Counted from the first letter of the stretch, positions 1 through 8,614 are shown. The stretch is DNA of 64,000 nucleotides from Sphingobacterium oryzagri (GCF_028736175.1 NZ_CP117880.1:4154001-4218000), one strand, 5' to 3'. Notes: generated from the letters alone by a model not told the origin. Numbers and translations: made by a program.

Positions 1-239
1 CAAAAACCGAAGTGGCGAGGATTGCTATTGCCACAGGTGCTTCAAAAATACATTTCAGCATTCCGAAAGAGGCGGCAGCGAAAATAAAATACAGCTCGAT
101 ACTCTCTAAAAATTCCTTCGAAGGATTCGAGAAAAATAAGAATGGTGTAGCACAAACGGCTAACTACAATGAGGCGGCCAATAAATTTGAAATAGAACTT
201 GACGGAGCAGCCAATACATTTACAATAACCCGCTATTAA
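1..239 (+). CDS. C-terminal end of a LiaF-like (toast-rack) protein, partial
   Basis: The reading frame is open from the first bases of the window to a TAA at 237-239, so only the last ~79 residues are visible and the true start lies upstream. The piece has alternating beta-type segments: a GASKIHFSIP strand, then a SKNSFEGF-type turn, then an NYNEAANKFEIELDGAANTFTITRY tail. This resembles the C-terminal beta-helical domain of LiaF/DUF4097-like envelope-stress proteins, which in Bacteroidota often follow a few N-terminal membrane helices. The family call rests on memory of the pattern, with no alignment behind it. A GTG at 12 could be read as a start but is more likely internal. It is followed after 30 bases by ispG, which has its own promoter. 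Confidence 0.55.
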   Translation, partial: KTEVARIAIATGASKIHFSIPKEAAAKIKYSSILSKNSFEGFEKNKNGVAQTANYNEAANKFEIELDGAANTFTITRY

Positions 240-252
240 TGTAAAAAATAGC

Positions 253-260
253 TAACTTTG
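253..260 (+). promoter_or_regulatory. Bacteroidota -7 box of ispG
   Basis: TAACTTTG matches the established Bacteroidota -7 consensus TAnnTTTG. It ends 9 bases before the ATG at 270, so a start of transcription about 6-8 bases downstream would leave almost no leader. The box also contains the in-frame TTG at 258, which argues against that codon as the start. No convincing TTTG -33 box is seen upstream. Confidence 0.6.
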
Positions 261-269
261 TGGCTACGC

Positions 270-2288
270 ATGGACACGAAAGACGCAATTCAATTAGCCG
301 GGGTATATTGTAACTCCAAGACGACTTACAGCAGGTTTGTTACGCGAGAAGTACAGATTGGTGATATTCCGATGGGCGGTGACAACCCGATCCGTATTCA
401 AAGTATGACAACGGTGGATACGATGGACACTGTTGGTTCTATCGAGCAAACCATACGCATGGTAGACGCCGGTTGTGAATATGTTCGGATTACAGCTCCG
501 AGTATTAAGGAAGCTGAAAACCTGGCCTTGATTAAAAAAGGATTGCTGGCGCGTGGATACCGTGTCCCGCTGGTCGCCGATATTCATTTTACGCCCAACG
601 CGGCAGAGGTAGCTGCACGTGTTATTGAAAAAGTGCGTATCAATCCGGGCAACTATGCCGATAAAAAGAAATTTGATCAAATTGATTATACCGACAGTGC
701 TTACCAGGCGGAGCTGGACCGTATCTACAAAAAATTTGCTCCGCTAGTCAAAATTTGTCAGGAATATGGCACCGCCATGCGTATTGGCACCAATCATGGT
801 TCGTTATCTGACCGTATCATGAGCCGTTATGGTGATACACCAGAAGGCATGGTCGAGTCGGCACTTGAATTTATGCGCATTTGTGAAGACCTCAATTTTT
901 ACAATTTAGTGGTTTCAATGAAGTCTTCTAATCCGCAGGTGATGGTGCGCGCCTATCGACTTCTCGTTGAAAAGATGGTGGCCGAAAACATGAATTATCC
1001 GCTGCATTTAGGAGTTACCGAAGCCGGCGAAGGCGAAGATGGACGGATAAAATCTGCCGTTGGTATCGGCACATTGTTGGAAGACGGGCTTGGCGATACC
1101 GTACGCGTTTCGCTGACCGAAGAACCGGAGAAAGAAGCTCCTGTTGCGATTGCACTTGTAAACCGATACAGCAGACGTAAGCAAGCCAGCGAACAAGAAA
1201 CTTCACGTGAGATTATCAATATCGCCGGTCATACCAATACGACCGCTTACGAAGCACAAGAGGTCAATGCGTTTATCGGCGGCTCACTTGTGCCACGCGT
1301 CGTGGTAGATATTTCAGCTGAAAACTTAAAAGATCCCTTTATCTTGCAAGCTGTTGGCTATCGCTACGATGCCATCAACGACAAATACCATATGGGCGAT
1401 CAGTCTGTAGACTTCGTCTACCTGGCCGATAAGCTTCCGTCATTTACATTGCCGGGCAACCTGAAAGTGATCTACGATTATCAAACCTGGCTTTTGTTGG
1501 AAGACAAAGCCAATAAACATCCCCTTTACCAATTAGCCGAGTTTCAAGCGGCCGAGATCAAAGATGCGTCTTTAAATCTGGTTTGTATAAAAAACAGCGA
1601 CCTGCTAGGTGATAGCTTTGCTGCGTTTCAGCCCGACAAAACGATCGTGTTTATTTTGGAAACCGACGAACTACATGGCATGGCCGATCAACGTCAGTTT
1701 TTTAACAACTTGCAGACGTTGGGCATTGCAAATCCGGTTATCATTAAACGCTCTTACGCGGCAGCTGATTTCTCAGGTCCTGTAGGCGATATGATGCATC
1801 CGGAAGAGCCTATTTCTAAAATCCAGCTGTATGCTGCTACCGATCTTGGAGCTTTACTGGTTGATGGTTTAGGTTCTGGCGTTTGGATAGACTCGCCGGC
1901 CACACCGATGGATAAGCTTGCTTCTATCGCTTTTGGTATTTTACAAGCTACCCGTTCGCGTATTTCAAAAACAGAATATATCTCTTGCCCAAGTTGCGGC
2001 CGTACACTCTTCGACCTGCAAGAAACGACGCAAATGATTCGCAGCCGCACGAGCCATCTTAAAGGATTAAAAATTGGGATCATGGGTTGTATCGTAAATG
2101 GACCCGGAGAAATGGCAGACGCAGATTACGGTTACGTCGGTGCAGGACCGGATAAGATTACGCTATATCGCGGAAAAGAAGTTGTCAAGAAAAATGTCAG
2201 TGCAACCAACGCCTTAGACGAGTTGATTGATATCATTAAAAACGACGGACTTTGGATAGATGAAGCGGATAGCTTAACCGCTTCCTAG
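270..2288 (+). CDS. ispG: 4-hydroxy-3-methylbut-2-en-1-yl diphosphate synthase (large Bacteroidota type)
   Basis: IspG (GcpE) converts methylerythritol cyclodiphosphate into HMBPP, the penultimate step of the MEP isoprenoid pathway, in the cytosol. The 672-residue protein has the N-terminal TIM-barrel part (GGDNPIRIQSMTT, then VADIHF and IRINPGN-like segments, residues ~25-300). A long insertion follows (~300-560) that E. coli IspG (~370 residues) lacks but plant and Bacteroidota enzymes have. The C-terminal iron-sulfur domain carries Cys573 and Cys576 (SCPSCGR) and Cys607 with Glu614 (GCIVNGPGE), the expected 4Fe-4S ligands. I chose ATG at 270 over an in-frame TTG at 258 because 258 lies inside the -7 promoter box. 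All key residues are present and no frameshift is seen. Confidence 0.97.
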   Translation: MDTKDAIQLAGVYCNSKTTYSRFVTREVQIGDIPMGGDNPIRIQSMTTVDTMDTVGSIEQTIRMVDAGCEYVRITAPSIKEAENLALIKKGLLARGYRVPLVADIHFTPNAAEVAARVIEKVRINPGNYADKKKFDQIDYTDSAYQAELDRIYKKFAPLVKICQEYGTAMRIGTNHGSLSDRIMSRYGDTPEGMVESALEFMRICEDLNFYNLVVSMKSSNPQVMVRAYRLLVEKMVAENMNYPLHLGVTEAGEGEDGRIKSAVGIGTLLEDGLGDTVRVSLTEEPEKEAPVAIALVNRYSRRKQASEQETSREIINIAGHTNTTAYEAQEVNAFIGGSLVPRVVVDISAENLKDPFILQAVGYRYDAINDKYHMGDQSVDFVYLADKLPSFTLPGNLKVIYDYQTWLLLEDKANKHPLYQLAEFQAAEIKDASLNLVCIKNSDLLGDSFAAFQPDKTIVFILETDELHGMADQRQFFNNLQTLGIANPVIIKRSYAAADFSGPVGDMMHPEEPISKIQLYAATDLGALLVDGLGSGVWIDSPATPMDKLASIAFGILQATRSRISKTEYISCPSCGRTLFDLQETTQMIRSRTSHLKGLKIGIMGCIVNGPGEMADADYGYVGAGPDKITLYRGKEVVKKNVSATNALDELIDIIKNDGLWIDEADSLTAS

Positions 2289-2603
2289 CGCATTCATTAG
2301 GCCATTTCGATAGTAAAAAGTAAACAGTTTACAGCACACTATTTTGTATAACCATGCGTCCGCGACAGAGCTGTATGTTAAAAACAGAACCAAGCTACAA
2401 CGATGTAATTCTTCCGGGATTAAAAATTAAATCATCTAATTAGAGGTCGGTGTACCAATCTCCCAATAAAATATTTACTCGCGAATATGCGGATACGAAA
2501 GCGAGCGAAAAAATAGTACAGTATACTCAATCGGTGGCATTACCAATAAGTTCGATCAAAAAGAAAATTTATTAGGATACTGGATATAAGAAGCGTAGCT
2601 AAC
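2289..2603. other. Convergent intergenic region, no gene seen
   Basis: AT-rich spacer between the ends of ispG and the minus-strand mini protein. The only structure noticed is a short perfect inverted repeat GTAAACAGTTTAC at 2320-2332 shortly after the ispG stop, without a T-run. No open frame with family resemblance, RNA gene or promoter box is visible. Confidence 0.5.
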
Positions 2604-2999
2604 TTATCTTACGGAAACACGTTTTACGACTGTTTCAGCGCCGGAAGATACGCGTACAAAATAGAAACCGGCTGTTAGTTTACCGTTGGCATCAAAGGAA
2701 AGGTTTTGTACACCCGCATCAAGGCGTCCATTCATCAAGTTTAAGACCTCATTGCCCAAAGCATCCATCACTTTTATCGCAACGGTACCCTGCTTAGACA
2801 ATTTAAAGTTCGCAGTAATTTGTTCGGCAACAGGATTGTAAAAAACCTTCACATTATTGATTAGTTTTTCAGCTTCCTCTTCCGGTAAATGCGGCGCAAC
2901 GACTGTAGCAAATGAAATATTCCCGGAATTTGAATGCATAGCTCGTCCCGCTTGCAGCATACATACGCTTGCTAGGGCCACAAAAGCTATTTTTTTCAT
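2604..2999 (-). CDS. Small secreted protein made of a signal peptide and a type IX-sorting-like C-terminal domain
   Basis: About 131 residues. The N-terminus MKKIAFVALASVCMLQAGRA is a Sec signal peptide. After a ~25-residue linker the rest (from ~NNVKVFYNPVAEQ) follows the pattern of the Por-secretion-tail/T9SS type A domain: an xPNP-like strand, IKVMDALGNEV, LDAGVQNLSFDANGKLTAGFYFVRV, and a KRVSV end. Here FYNP replaces the usual YPNP. Normally this domain sits at the end of a large cargo; here it stands almost alone. In-frame ATGs at 3011 and 3023 are possible starts, and 2999 was chosen because it puts the lysines at the head of the signal peptide. The function is unknown: it may be an orphan domain, a decayed cargo or a small surface protein. 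Confidence 0.7.
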   Translation of the reverse strand: MKKIAFVALASVCMLQAGRAMHSNSGNISFATVVAPHLPEEEAEKLINNVKVFYNPVAEQITANFKLSKQGTVAIKVMDALGNEVLNLMNGRLDAGVQNLSFDANGKLTAGFYFVRVSSGAETVVKRVSVR

Positions 3000-3100
3000 T
3001 ATTCCTTTCATTATTTCGTACAATATTAAAACTTGAGTGTAGGTAGTTGGTATTAATTCACAAATTCACACGTAGCCCTCAACATCTAAACCTTCCTACA

Positions 3101-3108
3101 CAAAGTTA
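3101..3108 (-). promoter_or_regulatory. -7 box upstream of the sorting-domain mini protein
   Basis: On the minus strand this reads TAACTTTG, a match to TAnnTTTG. It predicts a transcript starting near 3095 with a ~90-base leader before the ATG at 2999. No clear -33 box is seen. Confidence 0.45.
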
Positions 3109-3205
3109 ATTGTTTTACGATCACGTCGCATATCTTTTTTAAAAAAAATTTACGCTTTTAACAATTTTTAACAACAATCTTCGTTGTGTATATTTTTATA
3201 TATGA

Positions 3206-3231
3206 TTGGCGCATATTTTACTGTAATTTTG
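3206..3231 (+). promoter_or_regulatory. Promoter of kup
   Basis: TAATTTTG at 3224-3231 matches the -7 consensus. A TTG at 3206-3208 lies 15 bp upstream, slightly closer than usual. The start codon of kup at 3250 is 18 bases after the box, so the leader is short. Confidence 0.55.
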
Positions 3232-3249
3232 CACGATAATTAGTTACAA

Positions 3250-5208
3250 ATGAAGACCCATAAGCATCACGATGCACATAAGCTCAGCTTCGCTGGCTTA
3301 TTGATTAGTCTAGGTATCATTTTTGGTGATATCGGCACCTCACCCCTCTACGTTATTAAAGCTATTTTTAACAAAGGCACAATTCAGGAAGATCTTATTT
3401 TAGGCAGCTTATCCTGCGTTTTCTGGACACTGACATTGCAAACCACGATCAAATATGTGTGGATAACGCTTAATGCAGATAACAAGGGCGAGGGAGGCAT
3501 TTTGTCGTTATATTCTTTGGTGCGCAAGAAAGCAAAATGGTTAATCATTCCGGCTATTATCGGTGCGAGCACGTTGTTGGCGGATGGTATGATTACGCCG
3601 GCCATTACCATATCTTCTGCGATCGAGGGATTAGCCATTCGTCACCCGCAGGTACCGACCGTGCCTATTGTCGTGATTATTATTTCTATTTTGTTTGTCA
3701 TTCAGCGCTTCGGCACTTCTATCGTGGGTCGCATTTTCGGCCCGATGATGTTTATCTGGTTCAGTACGATCGGTATTTTAGGTGCATTGTATATTAAACA
3801 CGCGCCAGAAGTTTTTTATGCTATCAATCCATATTACGCTATCAGCACGATTATCAACCATCCGAATGCACTCTTCCTGATTGGCGCTATATTTTTATGT
3901 ACGACAGGTGCAGAAGCTTTATATTCGGATATGGGACATTGCGGAAAATCTAATATTCGCGTCAGTTGGCTATTTGTTAAAACAACGCTCGTCCTTAATT
4001 ATTTCGGACAAGGCGCCTGGCTGCTACAACATGCCGGTACGCAAATGGGTGAAAAAAATCCTTTTTACGCGATTATGCCTGAGGGTTTCGTGGTTTACGG
4101 AATTGCCATCGCCACCATGGCAGCAGTTATTGCCAGCCAGGCCATGATTTCCGGGTCATTCACCTTAATCTCCGAAGCGGTACGCCTAAACATTTGGCCA
4201 AAGGTATCCATTCGCTATCCCAGCGATCAAAAAGGTCAATTATATGTGCCGTCCATCAATCTTATCTTATATATTGGTTGTATGCTGATCATCGCGGTGT
4301 TCCGGGAATCATCCAATATGGAGGCGGCTTACGGTTTAGCGATCAACTTAACGTTTATAACCACCACGATCTTGATGTGCGTATTTTTGGCGCGCGTGCA
4401 CATTCCGAAAATTTGGATTGTGATATTCGCAATATTTTACCTCACGATTGAGGTTTCTTTCCTGGCTGGTAACCTGGTTAAGCTTACCCACGGCGGCTGG
4501 TTAACACTCTTACTGGCGACGACACTCTTTATTGCAATGTTTTCCTGGTATGGTGCGCGTAAGATTAAAAACAGTTTTGTCCGCTTTAATAATATTCGCG
4601 ACTATTACTCGATTATCTCGGAGCTTAGTGAAGATAAATCTGTCCCTTTATTTGCATCACATTTGGTTTATCTTACCAGCGCAAACAACAAAAATGAGAT
4701 TGAATCGAAAATTATCTATTCCATTATCAATAAAAAACCTAAGCGGGCAGATGTCTATTGGTTGGTGCACGTCGATGTAATGGATAATCCGCATACGCGT
4801 GAATTTGTAGTGGAACAGTTGATCCCGAAAAAGCTGATCCGCATAGATTTTAAGCTTGGCTTTAGGGAAGAGCAGCGCATTAGTTTGTTGTTTCGCAAAG
4901 TGGTAGAAGATATGGTGGAAAAAGGCGAAATTGATATCACGAGCAATTACGATACGCTTAAGAAACACCATATTGCGGGCGACTTTAATTTTGTGGTGTT
5001 AGAAAAGATAATTGCGAAAACGCATGAACTGAAATGGCATGAAAAAATTATCCTTGAAATCTACAAGATCCTGAAAAGGTTCAGTCTTTCGGAAGAAAAA
5101 GGCTTTGGATTAGACAGCAGCTTTGTAACGCTGGAACGCGTGCCTCTCAATATATTAACGACCAAAGAGGTTAAATTAAAGAGACTATCCGGCTCTTGCG
5201 ATGCTTAA
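3250..5208 (+). CDS. kup: KUP/HAK/KT family potassium uptake protein
   Basis: Inner-membrane potassium importer, a proton-coupled member of the Kup family. The 652-residue length matches the family. The N-terminus carries the diagnostic GIIFGDIGTSPLYV motif in the first membrane segment (residues ~22-37). It is followed by about eleven further hydrophobic segments up to residue ~435, with conserved stretches such as NKGEGGILSLY and GADALY-like GAEALYSDMGHCGK. The last ~210 residues form a hydrophilic cytoplasmic domain. It is monocistronic with its own promoter. The ATG at 3250 is the only start that keeps the conserved N-terminus intact. Confidence 0.95.
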   Translation: MKTHKHHDAHKLSFAGLLISLGIIFGDIGTSPLYVIKAIFNKGTIQEDLILGSLSCVFWTLTLQTTIKYVWITLNADNKGEGGILSLYSLVRKKAKWLIIPAIIGASTLLADGMITPAITISSAIEGLAIRHPQVPTVPIVVIIISILFVIQRFGTSIVGRIFGPMMFIWFSTIGILGALYIKHAPEVFYAINPYYAISTIINHPNALFLIGAIFLCTTGAEALYSDMGHCGKSNIRVSWLFVKTTLVLNYFGQGAWLLQHAGTQMGEKNPFYAIMPEGFVVYGIAIATMAAVIASQAMISGSFTLISEAVRLNIWPKVSIRYPSDQKGQLYVPSINLILYIGCMLIIAVFRESSNMEAAYGLAINLTFITTTILMCVFLARVHIPKIWIVIFAIFYLTIEVSFLAGNLVKLTHGGWLTLLLATTLFIAMFSWYGARKIKNSFVRFNNIRDYYSIISELSEDKSVPLFASHLVYLTSANNKNEIESKIIYSIINKKPKRADVYWLVHVDVMDNPHTREFVVEQLIPKKLIRIDFKLGFREEQRISLLFRKVVEDMVEKGEIDITSNYDTLKKHHIAGDFNFVVLEKIIAKTHELKWHEKIILEIYKILKRFSLSEEKGFGLDSSFVTLERVPLNILTTKEVKLKRLSGSCDA

Positions 5209-5267
5209 CCTCGCGGTTAATTAGTTTGATTGCTTGAGAGGCTGCTAAAAAGTGATTAAATTTCGTT

Positions 5268-5347
5268 CATTGCGAGAAGGAGGAACGACGACGACGCAAT
5301 CTTATCAAATAAAAATGCAGATTGCTTCGTCATACTGCCTCGCCATG
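5268..5347. repeat. Imperfect palindromic dispersed repeat
   Basis: The outer arms CATTGCGAG (5268-5276) and CTCGCCATG (5339-5347) pair with one mismatch. The inner arms GACGACGCAATCT (5290-5302) and AGATTGCTTCGTC (5319-5331) also pair with one mismatch, and the centre is AT-rich. The motif resembles the ATTGCGAGG...GAAGCAATC palindromes dispersed in intergenic regions of several bacterial phyla. No second copy was seen in this window. Confidence 0.55.
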
Positions 5348-5436
5348 ACGCACTTTGAAGTTAATCGATTAGCTTTTTGGACAGCCGCATTCGCTATAGA
5401 AACAACGCGTTAATTGAACACTAAAATTAGCGTGAT

Positions 5437-5484
5437 AACACGACCAATACAGCCCAGTCGCTCATCGGATTGGGCTCTCGTGTT
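5437..5484 (+). terminator. Hairpin, possible terminator downstream of kup
   Basis: Two nested stems, AACACGA/TCGTGTT (5437-5443 with 5478-5484) and AGCCCA/TGGGCT (5451-5456 with 5471-5476), form a two-part hairpin followed by TTAATG. It lies 229 bases after the kup stop, so its link to kup is uncertain. Confidence 0.4.
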
Positions 5485-5587
5485 TAATGTACATTTGGGA
5501 TTAATGATCCGCAGCACCATGCTTTCCACTCATTTTACGATGTACAATAAAGTCGTGTTAAATCTTTGTTAAACCACTTTTGCTGCC

Positions 5588-5618
5588 TTGCAAGATGGGG
5601 CATTTAGCCGTAATTTTG
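5588..5618 (+). promoter_or_regulatory. Orphan promoter with no coding gene downstream
   Basis: TTG (5588-5590), a 20-bp spacer and TAATTTTG (5611-5618) match the Bacteroidota promoter pattern. The next structure downstream is a terminator-like hairpin at 5655-5687, with no gene between. Confidence 0.4.
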
Positions 5619-5624
5619 GGTATT

Positions 5625-5695
5625 CATAATTTAGGTTTATAATTGGTTAGTAGTGAAAATCCTGAGGCTCCCCGCTTCGGGATTTTCTATTTTAT
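5625..5695 (+). ncRNA. Possible ~70-nt small RNA
   Basis: The candidate is bounded by the promoter at 5588-5618 and the hairpin at 5655-5687 with its following TATTTTA. It contains no open frame of note and lies in a gene-poor stretch. The assignment is inference from promoter plus terminator only, and no known RNA family was recognised. Confidence 0.25.
5655..5687 (+). terminator. Strong hairpin terminator
   Basis: A 14-bp stem pairs 5655-5668 with 5674-5687, including two G-T wobbles, around a 5-base loop. TATTTTATA follows. It is the most stable structure in the kup-permease interval and has no coding gene immediately upstream on the plus strand. Confidence 0.5.
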
Positions 5696-5776
5696 ACTGT
5701 TTGGAATTACCTGATCCGCATCGAGGAGAAGCACGATAAAGTTTAAAAGTGATACGCGCTAAGGCAATTAACGCCT

Positions 5777-6016
5777 TCAATAGGCACGATCTTGCCCATT
5801 GGAGATGCATGTTTTTTCCGTAACCAGTTTGCGCATGGCCTCCGCAAGATAAACTATTCCAGCGCGATGTCGCGCATCAACACGCTCAATCGACAAGGTT
5901 TTAGTGTAATTAAAAATAAGCGCTAAGATGGTGTTCGTCTGGAAAGAAGCCTTCGGTATTTTCGTTTTTTGTCCTCGGGTTATTAGTACATCAATAAATT
6001 TGCTCAATGCCGGATA
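5777..6016 (-). pseudogene. Possible remnant of a TetR-type regulator C-terminus
   Basis: An open minus-strand frame of ~79 codons begins after a TAG at 6017-6019 and has no ATG at its start, only a TTG at 6005-6007. The product (FIDVLITRGQKTKIPKASFQTNTILALIFNYTKTL and onward) recalls the C-terminal helices of TetR/AcrR regulators, where a bulky-helix, RGQ, acidic or basic turn and long hydrophobic helix follow each other. No DNA-binding N-terminus is present upstream. This could be a decayed gene or a chance frame; the resemblance is weak. Confidence 0.2.
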
Positions 6017-6095
6017 CTATACGCCAATTCATATTAAGTCCGCTAGTTGTATACATCTTTGTTGGATAATGTAAGCAGGTGCCCTTAAATTAACA

Positions 6096-6120
6096 CGAGG
6101 TGCCGGAATAGGGCACCTCG
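6096..6120 (-). terminator. Hairpin terminator of the amino-acid permease
   Basis: A 9-bp GC-rich stem CGAGGTGCC/GGCACCTCG with a short loop lies 29 bases after the stop codon of the permease on the minus strand and is followed by an AT-rich stretch. Confidence 0.6.
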
Positions 6121-6148
6121 CGCTGTAATAAATATTGTAGCTAAACTA

Positions 6149-7837
6149 TTAAACAGCAGTCTGCTGATTGAGCTTCGAATTTTTGTAGCCGTAAGCAAAA
6201 TAGACTATTAGCCCAACAGCAAGCCACAGAATAAATATAATCCAATTGCTTGCACCAAGTTCGCTCATCAAATACAAATTGATCAGAATGCCGATAACGG
6301 GAAGCAGCGAGAAATTATGCTTAAAACCGAGCACGGCAAGGATTATCCATACCAACCAAAAAACAAGAACCAAAGACTTGTGCTCAAAGATGGCCAGCAG
6401 GGACATCGCGCGCCATTCGTCCAAAATTTGCTGTCCGTAAATATAGATGAGTACCCACGCGGCCACAAATCCTAATCCAATAAGATACTTTCCGTTGACA
6501 TATGGCACTTTGAACTTCGACTTGGCCGATAATCCCGAATGATCCATATATAGCACTCCGGCACACACCAGGATAAAAGCGAAAAAAGTCCCGACGCTCG
6601 TCAAATCGACAAAAAAATCCATTTTGAACACTAATGAAGGGATAGCAACCACAATACCTGTGACGATTGTGGCGTACGAAGGCGTTTTATATTTAGGATG
6701 CACGCGTGCAAAACGCTTGGAAAGCAAGCCATCGCGGCTCATCGTCATCCATATCCTCGGTTGTGCTAATTGATAAACCAACAGCGCACTGGTAATGGCA
6801 ATAACAGAGGTCACCGAAACAATACCCGCCATATGATCAAAACCCACATATTTGAATACGAAGGCCAAAGGATCTTTCACATTTAATTCTGTATAATTTA
6901 CCATGCCGGTAAGCACCAATGTGATGGCTACATACAGCACCGTACAGATCACCAAGCATAAAATCATCGCTTTCGGCAAATCACGTTGCGGATTCTTACA
7001 TTCTTCCGCCGTTGTCGAAATAGAATCAAAACCGATAAAAGCGAAAAAAACTGCCGCTACCGAGCCCATCACGCCGCGCAGTCCATTTGGCGCAAAAGGC
7101 GTCCAGTTATCTGGTTTGATAAAAAAGATTCCTCCCACAACCACCAGAATAATGATACCGACCTTGATCATCACCATCATATTGCTGGCGCGCTGCGACT
7201 CTTTGATACCAATATAGACTAACCAAGTCACCAAAACCGTAATCAAACCGGCCGGAAAATCAAAAATAATCGGCATATCGGCGATACGCGGCGCAGAAAG
7301 ATAGGCTTCCAATCCAGCCTTATCGGCCACACTTAAGGCTGCCATGCCTTCCTGCAAAAATTTGTGATGCGCATCTAGTGCATATCCGGGCGCCATAGTA
7401 AGCCATTTGGGCAGAAAAATACCAAAACCTTCCAGCATAGATACGAAATATTGTGACCAGGATATCGCGACCACCGTATTGGAGACCGCATATTCTAACA
7501 CCAATGCCCAACCGATAATCCAGGCAAATAATTCGCCGAAGGCGACATAGGCGTATGTGTAAGCACTTCCCGATACAGGAACTGTACTCGCAAATTGTGC
7601 GTAGGCCAACGCCGTAAAGACACAGGCAAAGGCTACAAATACAAACAACAAGGAAATAGCAGGTCCGCCTTCAAAACTAGCCAAACCAATGGTGCTGAAA
7701 ATACCGGCACCAACAATAGCTGCAATACCGAGCGACACGAGATCTCGAACGCCTAAAACTTTAGCTAATCCTGTACCTTCTTGGGAATCGCGAATAATTT
7801 GGTCTACACTCTTCTTCCGGAAAAGTTTATTTATCAT
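6149..7837 (-). CDS. APC-family amino-acid permease
   Basis: Inner-membrane amino-acid transporter of the amino acid-polyamine-organocation superfamily, closest in pattern to the cationic amino-acid transporter/YfnA branch. The 562-residue protein has a short hydrophilic N-terminus. The first membrane helix follows, with the family motif GIAAIVGAGIFSTIG (residues ~37-51), then the second with SLLFVFVAFACVFTALAYAQFAS and a PVSGSAYTYAYVAFGE segment. About 12-14 hydrophobic segments reach the C-terminus. FIGFDSISTTAEE (about residue 265) is the conserved substrate-site helix. The substrate cannot be read from sequence. It is a single gene with a hairpin terminator. The ATG at 7837 gives the normal N-terminus. 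Confidence 0.9.
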   Translation of the reverse strand: MINKLFRKKSVDQIIRDSQEGTGLAKVLGVRDLVSLGIAAIVGAGIFSTIGLASFEGGPAISLLFVFVAFACVFTALAYAQFASTVPVSGSAYTYAYVAFGELFAWIIGWALVLEYAVSNTVVAISWSQYFVSMLEGFGIFLPKWLTMAPGYALDAHHKFLQEGMAALSVADKAGLEAYLSAPRIADMPIIFDFPAGLITVLVTWLVYIGIKESQRASNMMVMIKVGIIILVVVGGIFFIKPDNWTPFAPNGLRGVMGSVAAVFFAFIGFDSISTTAEECKNPQRDLPKAMILCLVICTVLYVAITLVLTGMVNYTELNVKDPLAFVFKYVGFDHMAGIVSVTSVIAITSALLVYQLAQPRIWMTMSRDGLLSKRFARVHPKYKTPSYATIVTGIVVAIPSLVFKMDFFVDLTSVGTFFAFILVCAGVLYMDHSGLSAKSKFKVPYVNGKYLIGLGFVAAWVLIYIYGQQILDEWRAMSLLAIFEHKSLVLVFWLVWIILAVLGFKHNFSLLPVIGILINLYLMSELGASNWIIFILWLAVGLIVYFAYGYKNSKLNQQTAV

Positions 7838-7894
7838 ATCAAAACGTTAATAATGTGATGCACAATGGCCACAAAAGTGCTAAAAATTGGCCAA

Positions 7895-8569
7895 TTAAGC
7901 CATATTATCTTGGATATAATGATAGATATCCAAGTAGTTGTTCAAATGTTGCTCTTTATATTGGAGCAAGCAAGCGGTTAGTCGATCAACATCATCTGTC
8001 GTATTTTCAAATACCCACACACGCTTACAGATGTTGAAAAGCGCGTGCGAAACTTGATGTATGTCTTTATACTCAAAAATATACTTCGCCGATAAGAAGC
8101 GTTCGTAAAATGCCAGGAAACGCGGCACATCAACTTCATCAAAAGTACGCAAATATTTTGCTATGGTATGGCCGGGCACCTGCTCCAGGTGTTCGTACAG
8201 TCTGGCCACATTGACATTGTTATGTGCAATCAGCAAATGATCTAACAACAATTCGATGCTAATATGGGCGAGGAAAGACGCTCGGATAGGCAAATGCGCC
8301 ACAATCGGATCAAGTAGCTTACGCAACACGTGGCAATGTGTTAAAAAGAACGGCGAACCGTGAAAAATCTTATCAACCTCCACATGCCGATACCAACCTT
8401 CTGATATCCATCGAGTTTGCGGTAAGGCTAATAGCTCATCTTCGAAACGTTGCGGATGAAAATTATATTGCTTATCCACATTCTTTAATAAATCGGGAAG
8501 CAGACCTCCTAATACCGATTCGGAATGCGGACTGTAGCGTTCAAAATAGTAATGCGATAAAAAATTCAC
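7895..8569 (-). CDS. ACP phosphodiesterase-like protein (DUF479)
   Basis: 224 residues. It starts with MNFLSHYYF and continues GGLLPDLLKN, matching the N-terminal pattern of E. coli AcpH (MNFLAHL...GNLLADFV). That enzyme removes the phosphopantetheine arm from acyl carrier protein and belongs to the HD-like all-helical hydrolases. Further family-like points are HVEVDKIFHGSPFF (about 62-75), in place of the HRxIDxFTD motif, and HISIELLLDHLL (about 103-114). It is divergently transcribed from tyrS with an 87-base gap. Bacteroidota homologues are often annotated only as ACP phosphodiesterase-like, and the activity is not shown by the sequence alone. Confidence 0.75.
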   Translation of the reverse strand: MNFLSHYYFERYSPHSESVLGGLLPDLLKNVDKQYNFHPQRFEDELLALPQTRWISEGWYRHVEVDKIFHGSPFFLTHCHVLRKLLDPIVAHLPIRASFLAHISIELLLDHLLIAHNNVNVARLYEHLEQVPGHTIAKYLRTFDEVDVPRFLAFYERFLSAKYIFEYKDIHQVSHALFNICKRVWVFENTTDDVDRLTACLLQYKEQHLNNYLDIYHYIQDNMA

Positions 8570-8614
8570 AAGCCAATCTTCTCATTTATTATGGTAAGAT
8601 ACGGCTTAATCTGT

